Source: Actinomycetes bacterium
Lineage (GTDB): Bacteria > Actinomycetota > Actinomycetes > Actinomycetales > Microbacteriaceae
Assembly (NCBI GenBank): GCA_029777095.1
Contig: JAKOTS010000111.1
Span: forward strand, 1 to 64,000
DNA length: 64,000 nt
Direction of reading: 5' to 3'
The position numbers were made by a program, and so were the translations under genes. A model generated the notes under the pieces. The model was not told the origin of the DNA. It saw only the letters and a program-made list of their open reading frames with translations, and searched no databases. Shown piece by piece: positions 36,344-44,628 of this stretch (within the stretch, counting starts at the first letter, position 1; the number at the start of each line of letters is the position of its first letter).

Positions 36344-37528
36344 CTACTTCAAGAAGTCGGGGACGTCGAGGTCACCGTCGTCGAAGCCTGCGTCGAAACC
36401 CGTTGCATCGTTGATCGGCGCGGTGTGTGCTGTGCCGTGTGCGCCGGCACCCACCGAGACGGGTTCGCGCTCGATCTTGACTGGGGGCGCCTCGCCGCTC
36501 TCGGTCGTAGCGTCGACCTGCGGTGTCGCCACGGCCGGTGCCGCCTGCGCGAGCGCCGGCACGTCGATGCGAGCCGAAGGCTCACCACCGTCGAACCCCG
36601 CGGCGATCACCGTGACGCGCACCTCGTCGCCGAGCGTGTCGTCGATGACCGTTCCGAAGATGATGTTCGCTTCGGGGTGCGCGGCTTCCTTGACCAGCTG
36701 GGCCGCATCGTTGATCTCGAAGATGCCAAGGTTTGAGCCACCCTGGATCGACAGCAGCACGCCGTGCGCACCCTCGATCGAGGCCTCGAGTAGCGGCGAT
36801 TCGACGGCGAGCTCGGCAGCCTTGATTGCACGGTCTGCACCTCGGGCAGAACCGATACCCATGAGCGCCGAGCCAGCGCCCTGCATGACCGACTTCACGT
36901 CGGCGAAGTCGAGGTTGATGAGACCCGGGGTCGTGATCAGGTCGGTGATGCCCTGCACACCGGCGAGGAGCACCTGGTCGGCCGTGGCAAACGCTTCGAT
37001 CATCGAGATGCCGCGATCGCTAATCTCGAGAAGGCGGTCGTTCGGCACCACGATGAGGGTGTCGACCTCTTCCTTCAGCTTTGCAACGCCCAGCTCGGCC
37101 TGGCTCTGACGGCGACGACCCTCGAACGAGAACGGCTTGGTGACGACACCGATTGTCAGCGCGCCGATCGACTTTGCGATGCGTGCCACCACAGGGGCGC
37201 CACCGGTACCGGTACCACCGCCCTCACCGGCGGTCACGAACACCATGTCGGCGCCCGCGAGCGCCTCTTCGATCTCTTCAGCGTGGTCTTCGGCTGCGCG
37301 GCGACCCACCTCGGGGTCGGCACCGGCGCCGAGCCCGCGCGTGAGCTCGCGACCGACGTCGAGCTTGACGTCTGCGTCACTCATCAACAACGCCTGCGCG
37401 TCGGTGTTGATGGCGATGAACTCAACGCCGCGCAGACCAAGATCGATCATCCGGTTGACGGCGTTCACGCCACCGCCGCCCACGCCGACGACCTTGATAA
37501 CGGCGAGGTAATTCTGGTTTGCGGTCAT
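36344..37528 (-). CDS. ftsZ: Cell division tubulin FtsZ
   Basis: GTPase that forms the division ring. 394 residues. The GTP-binding signature is [12 protein letters not shown] near 104-115, with NTDAQAL near 43 and the T7 loop [11 protein letters not shown] near 203-213. The conserved C-terminal peptide DLDVPDFLK, which binds SepF and FtsW, is intact. ATG 37528 is backed by GGAGGG six bases upstream. A long 175-bp leader with nested inverted repeats precedes it, so expression is partly independent of ftsQ. Confidence 0.98.
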   Translation of the reverse strand: MTANQNYLAVIKVVGVGGGGVNAVNRMIDLGLRGVEFIAINTDAQALLMSDADVKLDVGRELTRGLGAGADPEVGRRAAEDHAEEIEEALAGADMVFVTAGEGGGTGTGGAPVVARIAKSIGALTIGVVTKPFSFEGRRRQSQAELGVAKLKEEVDTLIVVPNDRLLEISDRGISMIEAFATADQVLLAGVQGITDLITTPGLINLDFADVKSVMQGAGSALMGIGSARGADRAIKAAELAVESPLLEASIEGAHGVLLSIQGGSNLGIFEINDAAQLVKEAAHPEANIIFGTVIDDTLGDEVRVTVIAAGFDGGEPSARIDVPALAQAAPAVATPQVDATTESGEAPPVKIEREPVSVGAGAHGTAHTAPINDATGFDAGFDDGDLDVPDFLK

Positions 37529-37549
37529 GCCGGCCCTCCGTGGACTAAA

Positions 37550-37610
37550 ACCTTCAACCTCTACTAGAGGTGTAAAGAATTGCTCGGTATGCAATTCCTG
37601 ATTTGAAGGT
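37550..37610 (-). promoter_or_regulatory. Nested inverted repeats in the ftsZ leader, three-way-junction-like
   Basis: An outer pair ACCTTCAA (37550-37557) and TTGAAGGT (37603-37610) encloses two inner inverted repeats: CCTCTA-C-TAGAGG (37558-37570) and GAATTGC-N7-GCAATTC (37577-37597). As RNA this could fold into a three-way junction ending 21 bases before the ftsZ start codon, next to the GGAGGG Shine-Dalgarno. As DNA the repeats could be operators. The region is AT-rich against its surroundings. Confidence 0.6.
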
Positions 37611-37620
37611 ATGCGGCGGC

Positions 37621-37643
37621 GCGCCCTCAGGCGGTGAGGGCGC
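37621..37643 (-). terminator. Hairpin between ftsQ and ftsZ
   Basis: Perfect 9-bp stem GCGCCCTCA / TGAGGGCGC (37621-37629 with 37635-37643), loop GGCGG, 60 bp after the ftsQ stop. No T-run follows on the minus strand, so termination may be partial. Confidence 0.5.
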
Positions 37644-37703
37644 GGGCGTGTCGCAACATTCGCTCCGAGAATCGCGGCACCGAGCGGCACAACCCGCGTG
37701 GTT

Positions 37704-38819
37704 TTAGCGAATAACGATCGCGCCGGGCGACGACACGTCGTAAGACACGACACCCTCCGGGGGCATCTGCTGCATTGCGGTCTCGAGCACGAGTGCCTTC
37801 AGCGCGGAGTCCTCAACACTCCCCCACACGATGCTGGCGTTGGCGTCGCCGAGCAACAGCGTGACATCGTCGCGTGTGGTCGCCGTGACACCGGTGACCC
37901 GTGCGCGGATCGAATCGGGCAGCGCCCGCATCACCAGCCCTGCCGATTCGAACGCCGCCGAGGAGGTGCCACCGCTGATTTGCAGGAGCGGCGCGCCAGC
38001 CGGCCGCTCCGGTGTGGTCTCAAGCACGACGCCCGCGCCGTCGACCAGCGAGAAGCCGGCCGGCCCCTGCAACACACCAATCGGCGTCCGCTCAACGACG
38101 CGCACGAGCAGCTCGTGCGGCGGTCGAGCTTCGATCTGGTAACTCTCTACCATCGGAAACTTCACCAGCGCCGCCTTGATCTCGCTCTCGTCGACCCGCG
38201 GCAGCGGCCGTCCAAGCTGATCCCCGACGGCAGACTCAAGGGTCGCGGCATCCAATCGCACGGCGCCCTCGATAACAATCTTCTCGACCGCGAAGAGCGG
38301 GCTGTACGCGATCACCAGGGTCGCAACAACAAGGGCGATCATGGATGCCGCGGCCACCAGCCACCCGATCCGTCGGCGCCGCGAACGCACGGTGAAGCGC
38401 CGCACTTCGGAGCGCAAGACCCTGCGGCGTGCCCGCGCCGCGCGCCACACCTCGCGGAGCCCGGTGGGCGCCTCGCCCTCGCTCCTGGCCCCGCGCTCGC
38501 TCGGGTCGACCTCGCCCGGCGCAGTCACCGGGGGCTTTTTCGCGGCGATGAATGCCGAAGTGTTGGTTTCATTCGAAGCGCCGGTGCCGTTCGCAGTGTC
38601 GGTGCCATTCGCATCGCCGCTGTCGTTCGCAGCGGCGGCCTCGCCTCGCGCTTCGGCGTCCGCGGTGCTCGGCGTTTGACCCGGCTCGCGGGCCGGTTCG
38701 CCTGCGGGCCGCGAAGCCCGGCGGAGCGGGGGCGTGAGAGCGGGCGCGGGCGCGGCGATCGACTCCGCGGGCGTTGCCGGCCGATTGGTCTCCGCGGGCA
38801 GCGGCGTGGGCCGACGCAC
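37704..38819 (-). CDS. ftsQ: Cell division protein FtsQ
   Basis: Single-pass divisome protein. 371 residues. A long low-complexity cytoplasmic N-terminus (1-175, Ala/Pro/Asn/Thr/Gly-rich) is followed by a basic stretch, one membrane helix (about 180-200, [21 protein letters not shown]), a POTRA domain (about 207-275, [28 protein letters not shown]) and the FtsQ beta domain. The ATG at 38819 lies 2 bp after murC. The N-terminal region contains an 18-bp tandem repeat that may vary in copy number. Confidence 0.93.
   Translation of the reverse strand: MRRPTPLPAETNRPATPAESIAAPAPALTPPLRRASRPAGEPAREPGQTPSTADAEARGEAAAANDSGDANGTDTANGTGASNETNTSAFIAAKKPPVTAPGEVDPSERGARSEGEAPTGLREVWRAARARRRVLRSEVRRFTVRSRRRRIGWLVAAASMIALVVATLVIAYSPLFAVEKIVIEGAVRLDAATLESAVGDQLGRPLPRVDESEIKAALVKFPMVESYQIEARPPHELLVRVVERTPIGVLQGPAGFSLVDGAGVVLETTPERPAGAPLLQISGGTSSAAFESAGLVMRALPDSIRARVTGVTATTRDDVTLLLGDANASIVWGSVEDSALKALVLETAMQQMPPEGVVSYDVSSPGAIVIR
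38580..38633. repeat. Three tandem imperfect 18-bp repeats in ftsQ
   Basis: Units at 38580-38597, 38598-38615 and 38616-38633 differ at a few positions around the core GTCGGTGCCATTCGCA-like sequence. They encode part of the Asn/Gly/Thr/Ala-rich cytoplasmic tail of FtsQ. Confidence 0.75.
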
Positions 38820-38821
38820 GA

Positions 38822-40219
38822 CTATCGGTCCGCTCGTCCGAGCGCTTCAAGCAGCTGCGGGACGATCAGGTTCACATTGCCGCAACCGAGCGTGATGATG
38901 TAGTCGCCCTCGCGTGCGAAGCTCGCCGCATAGTCGGCCGCGGCCTGCCAGTCGGGCTCGTAGTGCACGTGAGTGCTGTCGTGGAAGCTGTTCGAAACGA
39001 GCGCTCCCGTCACGCCCTCGACCGGGTCTTCGCGCGCACCGTAGACATCGAGCACGATCGTGTGGTCGGCGTGCCCCTCGAGTTCTTCGGCGAACTCACG
39101 AAACATCAGGCCGGTGCGGCTGTAGGTGTGGGGCTGATGAAGCGCAATGATCCGGCCGTTGCCGACCACGGTGCGCGCTGCGCTGAGCGCGGCGGCAACC
39201 TCGGTCGGGTGGTGGGCGTAGTCGTCGTAGACGCTCACCCCGCCCACGACGCCGTGCAACTCGAAGCGCCGCGCGGTGCCAACGAAGCCTTCGACTGCGC
39301 GCATCGACTCGGCGAAGCCGTGGCCGAGTGCGACGAGCACGGCGACGACGCCGAGGGCGTTCACCGCGTTGTGTTCGCCCGGCACAAGCATGGATGCCGA
39401 AGCGCGCTCGCCCGCGTATTCAGCCACAAACGAGACCGGCCCGTCGGTCGCAACGTCGATGAGCCGCAGCGTGGCATCCTCCGCACGCCCAAACGTGAGC
39501 ACCTTCGAATGCGAGAGTCCGGCGAGCACCTGCAGCGCACCGGGGTCGTCGGACGAGATGACGACCGCCTCGCGCGCCTGGTCGCCGAAGCGCACGAACG
39601 CGTCAATAAAGGCTTCGTCGGTGCCGTAGTGGTCGAGGTGATCTGGGTCGACGTTCGCGATGAGGGCGACCGAGGTGTCGTAGAGCAAGAACGTGCCGTC
39701 AGACTCGTCGGCCTCAACGACAAAGAGCGGGTCGGCACCGGTGCCGCTCGAGACGCCGAGCTGTGCGATCACTCCACCGTTCACAAAGCTCGGGTCTTCG
39801 CCAAGCTCTTGGAGCGCGGTGACAAGCATGCCGGTCGACGTGGTCTTGCCATGCGCCCCCGCAACCGAGACGAGGCGGCGTCCGCCGATCAGCCAGTAGA
39901 GCGCCTGCGAGCGGTGAATGACCGCGAGGCCGCGCTCCTTGGCGGTGACGTATTCGGGGTTCTCTGGCCAGATTGCACCGGTGTGCACCACGGTGTCGGC
40001 GTCGCCCAGGTTGGCCGCGTCGTGACCGACGTAGACCGTCGCACCGAGCTGTTCGAGCTCACGCAATCCGGGCGAATCGGCGCGGTCAGACCCCGAGACG
40101 CGGTGCCCCGCCGCAAGGAACATGCGCGCGAGGCCGCTCATGCCAGAACCGCCGATGCCGACGAAGTGCACCGACGTGATGGTGGCGGGAATTGGCAGGG
40201 TGAGATCGGGCTTAATCAT
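38822..40219 (-). CDS. murC: UDP-N-acetylmuramate-L-alanine ligase
   Basis: ATP-dependent ligase adding the first stem-peptide residue to UDP-MurNAc. 465 residues. Nucleotide-binding [11 protein letters not shown] at 21-31, ATP P-loop GAHGKTTST at 121-129, then [13 protein letters not shown] and [11 protein letters not shown], and [11 protein letters not shown] in the C-terminal domain. ATG 40219 has TAGACT nine bases upstream, so murC-ftsQ probably start their own transcript, which makes sense because an opposite-strand cassette separates it from murG. Confidence 0.97.
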   Translation of the reverse strand: MIKPDLTLPIPATITSVHFVGIGGSGMSGLARMFLAAGHRVSGSDRADSPGLRELEQLGATVYVGHDAANLGDADTVVHTGAIWPENPEYVTAKERGLAVIHRSQALYWLIGGRRLVSVAGAHGKTTSTGMLVTALQELGEDPSFVNGGVIAQLGVSSGTGADPLFVVEADESDGTFLLYDTSVALIANVDPDHLDHYGTDEAFIDAFVRFGDQAREAVVISSDDPGALQVLAGLSHSKVLTFGRAEDATLRLIDVATDGPVSFVAEYAGERASASMLVPGEHNAVNALGVVAVLVALGHGFAESMRAVEGFVGTARRFELHGVVGGVSVYDDYAHHPTEVAAALSAARTVVGNGRIIALHQPHTYSRTGLMFREFAEELEGHADHTIVLDVYGAREDPVEGVTGALVSNSFHDSTHVHYEPDWQAAADYAASFAREGDYIITLGCGNVNLIVPQLLEALGRADR

Positions 40220-40228
40220 GGCTCGACA

Positions 40229-40234
40229 AGTCTA
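40229..40234 (-). promoter_or_regulatory. Candidate -10 box of murC
   Basis: TAGACT on the minus strand, nine bases before ATG 40219, giving a predicted leader of about three bases. Confidence 0.35.
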
Positions 40235-40330
40235 AGTTGCCCCGCCGACACCGGGGTCCCGGCGCGCCCGCGCGGCGAGTGCCGCCGCGTCGCCCAGCCC
40301 GCGCTCGCCACTCAGGCGCCGCACATCGAA

Positions 40331-40363
40331 TGTATTGCCACATTGATACATAGGTGGTACAAA
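40331..40363 (+). promoter_or_regulatory. Candidate promoter/operator of the GntR cassette
   Basis: TTGCCA (40335-40340), 17-bp spacer and TACAAA (40358-40363), six bases before ATG 40370. The arms TGTAT (40331-40335) and ATACA (40346-40350) form an inverted repeat over the -35, a plausible site for the YtrA-type GntR regulator encoded downstream. Confidence 0.4.
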
Positions 40364-40369
40364 AGAGTC

Positions 40370-41311
40370 ATGGAATCTGGCATCCCGTGGTTCAACACGA
40401 TCATCATCGCCGGCGCAACCCTTTTGGCCGCCGGGGTGCTCATCGCCACGAACAGCCCCGAGTGGGGCATCGCCCGCGCACATCGCGCCTCCGTGCGCGC
40501 GAGGCTTCCGTTTGGTTCAGACGAGGTCGCCCTCACCGCGCGCAGACATATGCGCCGCCTCCTCCGCACCGACATGTGGGGGTTACTCGCAACGTGCGTC
40601 GTGGCTTTCGGGGTGCTCGCCTTCATTCCGGGGAGCGACTCGCCGTTCACCCTGTGGATGTTCACGGGCGCTATCCTGCTCGTGGCGGCAGCGACTTCCG
40701 CGTACACCAGCCTGCGCGAGCGCCTGTTTTCCCCCGCCCCCACAGCCCTCCGCGTCGCACGAGGGCGTGAGATGCGCGTGGGCGACTACATCGATCCGCT
40801 GCGCAGACACCTCCCGAGCGTGGTGCTCACGCTCGCCACGGTCGGCACCGCGATCGCGCTGACCTGGGCAAGCATCGGCCCCGCGCACGATTCTTCGACG
40901 ACCCTCGCAAACATCGTCGCGTTGCTCGCCGCATTGCTCATCGCGTACTCCGCTGTCGCCGGGTCCCGCATCGCGGAGCGGGCGATCCTTCGGCGCCCGC
41001 AACCGGCATCAAACCCACTTCAGCTCGCGTGGGACGACCTCTTCCGCGCCGACGCGCTCGGCGGACTCAGGCTGTTCGCGGCCCTTGCCGCGTGGATTCC
41101 GTTCGGCATTGCGGCCGTCATGCTTTCGCAGGCAGTCGGGTTCGCCGGCACCTCGCCAGCGGGCTCGCTCGCCTGGAGCTTCCCCTGGTGGGGCATCCCA
41201 CTGCTACAGGTGATCTATACATTCGGGTCCGGCAAGCTCCCGGGCACCCTTCACCCAGGCGCCCCGCTTCCCGTACCCGTCACCTTCGCATCGCAGGAGG
41301 TCACCGCATGA
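40370..41311 (+). CDS. Multi-pass membrane protein linked to a GntR regulator
   Basis: 313-residue membrane protein not recognised as a known family. Predicted helices lie at about 9-26, 70-87, 92-112, 150-168, 180-200 and 235-260, with a cytoplasmic basic loop (RAHRASVRARLPFG) and a C-terminal hydrophilic tail. YtrA-type GntR regulators usually control ABC transporters; here the partner lacks an ATPase, so the role is unclear. ATG 40370 is chosen from the promoter geometry and the first helix; a long in-frame extension upstream is the antisense shadow of murC. The TGA overlaps the GntR start. Confidence 0.7.
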   Translation: MESGIPWFNTIIIAGATLLAAGVLIATNSPEWGIARAHRASVRARLPFGSDEVALTARRHMRRLLRTDMWGLLATCVVAFGVLAFIPGSDSPFTLWMFTGAILLVAAATSAYTSLRERLFSPAPTALRVARGREMRVGDYIDPLRRHLPSVVLTLATVGTAIALTWASIGPAHDSSTTLANIVALLAALLIAYSAVAGSRIAERAILRRPQPASNPLQLAWDDLFRADALGGLRLFAALAAWIPFGIAAVMLSQAVGFAGTSPAGSLAWSFPWWGIPLLQVIYTFGSGKLPGTLHPGAPLPVPVTFASQEVTA

Positions 41312-41706
41312 TCGTCATCGATCCTCGCTCCCCCGTCCCGCCGTTTGAACAGCTTCGCGTGCAACTCCTCGCGCAGGTACAGTCGGGCGAGCTCGCGCCG
41401 GGGGCGCGGCTCCCTACCGTGCGGCGCCTGGCCGATGACCTCGGCATCGCACCCAACACGGTCGCACGAACCTACCGCGAGCTCGAGGCATCCGGAATCA
41501 TCGAAACCCGTGGCCGTAACGGCAGTTTCGTGGCGCCGCAGGGGGATGCCACACACCAGGCCGCCCAGCGGGCCGCCGCCGCGTTTGCCGAACAGATGCG
41601 GGCGCTGCGCGTGGGCGCTGACGAGGCGATCGCGATGATCCAGGCGGCGCTCTCGGCCCCAGCCCCGAATGCACCGGGGAGCACGCCCACCCCGACCAAG
41701 GCCTAA
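41308..41706 (+). CDS. GntR-family regulator, YtrA subfamily
   Basis: 132-residue regulator with a winged helix-turn-helix (about 10-75: PFEQLRVQLLAQVQSGELAPGARLPTVRRLADDLGIAPNTVARTYRELEASGIIETRGRNGSFV) and only a short C-terminal helix, the YtrA-type layout without a ligand domain. ATG 41308 overlaps the stop of the upstream membrane gene (ATGA) and has AGGAGG at 41295-41300. The two genes form one unit. It likely controls its own operon. Confidence 0.9.
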   Translation: MIVIDPRSPVPPFEQLRVQLLAQVQSGELAPGARLPTVRRLADDLGIAPNTVARTYRELEASGIIETRGRNGSFVAPQGDATHQAAQRAAAAFAEQMRALRVGADEAIAMIQAALSAPAPNAPGSTPTPTKA

Positions 41707-41728
41707 CGCCTGCGCGAGCGTCCCACAA

Positions 41729-41757
41729 TTGCAATATGCCCACCTCCGGCATATTGT
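41729..41757 (+). promoter_or_regulatory. padR-type promoter with overlapping palindromic operator
   Basis: TTGCAA (41729-41734), 17-bp spacer and TATTGT (41752-41757), six bases before ATG 41764: the clearest -35/-10 pair in the window. The inverted repeat CAATATGCC-N7-GGCATATTG (41732-41740 with 41748-41756) covers the spacer and -10, ideal for autorepression by the PadR protein. Confidence 0.7.
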
Positions 41758-41763
41758 TACGGC

Positions 41764-42174
41764 ATGAGCACAAATCTGAGCGAGTCCGCATTCTGGATCT
41801 TGACCGCCCTCGCCCCAGCGCCGCTGCACGGCTACGCGATCATGCGCGACGCCCGCGAGGCATCCGGCGGCGCCGTGAACCTCAAGGCAACGACCCTGTA
41901 TGCCTCGCTCGAACGGCTCGAACGCGCGCTCCTCGTCGAAGCGATCGGCGAAGAGGTGGTCGACGGGCGCGCGCGCCGCTCGTACCGCCTGACTGAACGA
42001 GGCGGAGCAGCACTCGTCGAGGAGGTTGCCGTGCTGGAGGCGCGTGCACGCGCCGCACGCACCCGCCTCGCGGGGCTGCGGATCGCACCAGCAACCATGC
42101 GCGCCGCGCTCAGCCGCAGCGGACTCGCACTCGCACCCGCACCCGCACACCACGTCAGCGCAGGCGCTCTGTGA
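41764..42174 (+). CDS. PadR-family transcriptional regulator
   Basis: 136-residue PadR-type winged-helix protein: ESAFWILTALAPAPLHGYAIMRDAREASGGAVNLKATTLYASLERLERALLVEA, then the wing DGRARRSYRLTERG and a C-terminal dimerisation helix. ATG 41764 coincides with the predicted transcription start. The overlapping downstream membrane gene (4-bp overlap, GTGA) is its likely partner and target. Confidence 0.9.
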   Translation: MSTNLSESAFWILTALAPAPLHGYAIMRDAREASGGAVNLKATTLYASLERLERALLVEAIGEEVVDGRARRSYRLTERGGAALVEEVAVLEARARAARTRLAGLRIAPATMRAALSRSGLALAPAPAHHVSAGAL

Positions 42175-43529
42175 ACCGCGAGGCCGAATTCTCACGCCTC
42201 CTGCGCTGGTACCCGAGGCAGTGGCGCGCGGAGCACGGCCCCGTGTTGGTTGGCACGATGATGGATGCCGCCACCGCCGAGGGACGCGACCGCCCCACCG
42301 CGGCAGAACGCCGCTCGGCGGCCATGCACGGGCTTGGCGCGCGCTTCAATGAGCGGTTCGCACTCGTGAGCGCGGCCTCGGCAACCGCGCTCGCCGTGAT
42401 CGGTCTTGTCGCGTTTGTGATGGGGCTGCAGGGCATCTCGCAGGTTCCCCTCGCGCTGGTCCCGTGGCTCTCCGTGCTCGCCGCCATCGCGCTGCTTCGG
42501 TCGACGAGCGCGCTTCCCGGCCCACTCACGGTGGCCATTGCCGCGTTGACAACACTCGCATTTGCGCTCGGATTCACCGCCGCGCTCTCGTGGTCGATCG
42601 CCTTCGATGCGGCAGACGACGGCGTCGCGGGCACCTGGTTCTCGGACGCGCTCCTCCTCTGGGTCACCGCAGCGTGGGTCACCGGCGCTGCGGCCACCGC
42701 GCTCCTCGCAGGCGGCCTGCTCTCCACGACGCGTCTTCCTGCGGCGGCGAGGATCAGCGCGGCCATCGTGGGCGGACTGATCTCGGTGCCAATGATCACG
42801 CTCGCGTTGCTTCCGCCGTTGTTGCAACCCTTGCTCGCGATCGCGGTGCTCGCCCTCACGCTCCGAACGGGCACGGGCACGAGCACGGGCACGAGTGCAG
42901 GCACAGGCACGGGCACGCCACCCGGGGCACGCGCGGGCCGCCGGCTACCCGCCGCCATCCCAGGGCCGTCACCCGCCCGCCGCCGCATCACGCGAACGCT
43001 CGCGTGGTTCGCGTGTGTGCTCTCGCTCGCGGGAACCGCCTACGCGGCCACCGGCAGCGCATGGATCGCAGGCGGCCCCGACGGCACGCAGGCAATGCGC
43101 GCTGGGATCGCCGCCATGCTCGCCGCCGGCGCCATCCTCCTCGCGGGCATCGCGGTGGGTGCCAGCGGACGCGGGCGCGAGTCCTTGCGCCGCAGCATTC
43201 CGGTTGCGCTCATCGCGGTGGGGTTCGCATGCGCCAGCGCCGGCACCGTGCTCGGCACCGCCGGGGCACCCATGTCGCATCCGACGAGCCTCGCCGCAAC
43301 CGTCGCGATTGCGGTCGGTGTCGCAGCACTTCTCGTGTGTGCCCGCCGCGGCACACCCGCGCAGCGTTGGATCATCGGCATCGCGGTCGGGCTCACACTC
43401 GCGCCGCCCACGATCTTCTTACTCTCGGCCGTCGCGTTTACCGTGCCGTTCATTGCCGCAGGCGCCGCGCTCATGAAGGCTCCCGGCGCACGATCCGGGC
43501 ACAGGCGCACGACGTTCGCGGCGGTGTGA
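42171..43529 (+). CDS. Multi-pass membrane protein partnered with PadR
   Basis: 452 residues. The N-terminus NREAEFSRLLRWYPRQWRAEHGPVLVGTMMDAA resembles the short cytoplasmic domain that follows PadR genes in many actinobacteria; then ten or so membrane helices follow in two blocks (about 62-205 and 285-435) separated by a Gly/Thr-rich linker (about 233-262) coded by a 6-bp repeat. No catalytic motif is recognised. GTG 42171 overlaps the PadR stop. Function unknown; PadR-linked membrane proteins often act in stress or export. Confidence 0.7.
   Translation: MNREAEFSRLLRWYPRQWRAEHGPVLVGTMMDAATAEGRDRPTAAERRSAAMHGLGARFNERFALVSAASATALAVIGLVAFVMGLQGISQVPLALVPWLSVLAAIALLRSTSALPGPLTVAIAALTTLAFALGFTAALSWSIAFDAADDGVAGTWFSDALLLWVTAAWVTGAAATALLAGGLLSTTRLPAAARISAAIVGGLISVPMITLALLPPLLQPLLAIAVLALTLRTGTGTSTGTSAGTGTGTPPGARAGRRLPAAIPGPSPARRRITRTLAWFACVLSLAGTAYAATGSAWIAGGPDGTQAMRAGIAAMLAAGAILLAGIAVGASGRGRESLRRSIPVALIAVGFACASAGTVLGTAGAPMSHPTSLAATVAIAVGVAALLVCARRGTPAQRWIIGIAVGLTLAPPTIFLLSAVAFTVPFIAAGAALMKAPGARSGHRRTTFAAV
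42867..42917 (+). repeat. Degenerate GGCACG hexanucleotide repeat
   Basis: About eight tandem copies of ACGGGC/ACGAGC-type hexamers code for a Gly-Thr/Ser linker in the PadR-linked membrane protein. Hexamer copy changes would keep the frame. Confidence 0.8.
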
Positions 43530-43554
43530 GCGGGCCTACCCGCGACCCCGCGGG

Positions 43555-44628
43555 CTATCGTCCGAGCGCCCGATCGATCATCGCGATCACGTTCTCGGTC
43601 CCGGTGCGGGTGCCGATGGATGCCGCAGCCCCAGCCATGGCATCGATTCGGGTCCGATCGGCCAGCAGCGGCACCAGCGTTTCGCGCACGCGCGCGGCGG
43701 TGAAGTCGGCGTCGTCGATAATGATCGCCGCGCCGGCAGCGACCGCGCTCGCCGCGTTGTGCCGTTGCTCACCGTTGCCGACGGCGTAGGGCACGTACAC
43801 CGCAGGGATCCCGAGCGCACTGATCTCGCTCACGGTCGCTGCGCCCGCGCGCGACACGATCATGTCGGCGATCGCGAATGCGAGGTCCATCCGATCGACA
43901 TAGCGCCGCAGCACGTAGCCGGGCACGCCCGGATCAGCGAGGTCGGAGCGCTCCCCCGTGACGTGCACAAGCTGCCATCCGGCGGCCAGCACGTCGGCGT
44001 ACGCGCCGCCGAACGCCTGGTTCAGCCGCAGCGCACCGAGTGAGCCACCGAAGACGAGCAGCGTGGGGCGCGAGGCATCCAAGCCAAAAAACGCCGCCGC
44101 CTCGTCGCGGGTGGCCGCACGATCAAGCGACACCACCTCGCGTCGCAGCGGCATCCCCACGACAACCGAACCGCGAAGCGGGGTGCCCTCGAACGCGACA
44201 CCCACACCTGCGGCCGCGCGCGCGCCGAGCACATTTGCGAGCCCGGGCTTGGCGTTTGCCTCGTGCACCACGAACGGGATGCGCTCGCGGCGGGCCGCAA
44301 CGTAGGCGGGCGCCGATGCGTAGCCACCGAATCCGACAACCGCGTCGATGCCGCGCTCGCGGATGATCGCCCGCACCTGCCCGACCGCGCGAAGAAAGCG
44401 CGAAGGAAATGCGGCTGCCGCCTTGTTGGGTCGGCGCGGAAACGGAACCTTGTCGACGAACACGAGCTCGTACCCACGCTCGGGAACGAGACGGGCTTCG
44501 AGGCCCTCCCGTGTGCCGAGCACCAAAACGGTGTCGTCGGCCGCGCGCGCACGGAGACCGTCTGCAACCGCGAGGAGCGGGTTGACATGGCCGGCAGTCC
44601 CGCCGCCGGCTAGCAAGAAGCGGGTCAC
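43555..44628 (-). CDS. murG: UDP-GlcNAc transferase MurG
   Basis: Membrane-associated glycosyltransferase that makes lipid II from lipid I. 357 residues. N-terminal LLAGGGTAGHVNPLLAVADGL, then VVGFGGYASAPAYVAA and VVHEANAKPGLAN; the C-terminal domain has LLVFGGSLGALRLNQ, VSRAGAATVSEISALGIPAVYVPYAVGNGEQRHNA. GTG 44628 overlaps the ftsW TGA (GTGA). It is the last gene of this half of the dcw cluster; the next gene on the left is on the opposite strand. Confidence 0.97.
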   Translation of the reverse strand: MTRFLLAGGGTAGHVNPLLAVADGLRARAADDTVLVLGTREGLEARLVPERGYELVFVDKVPFPRRPNKAAAAFPSRFLRAVGQVRAIIRERGIDAVVGFGGYASAPAYVAARRERIPFVVHEANAKPGLANVLGARAAAGVGVAFEGTPLRGSVVVGMPLRREVVSLDRAATRDEAAAFFGLDASRPTLLVFGGSLGALRLNQAFGGAYADVLAAGWQLVHVTGERSDLADPGVPGYVLRRYVDRMDLAFAIADMIVSRAGAATVSEISALGIPAVYVPYAVGNGEQRHNAASAVAAGAAIIIDDADFTAARVRETLVPLLADRTRIDAMAGAAASIGTRTGTENVIAMIDRALGR

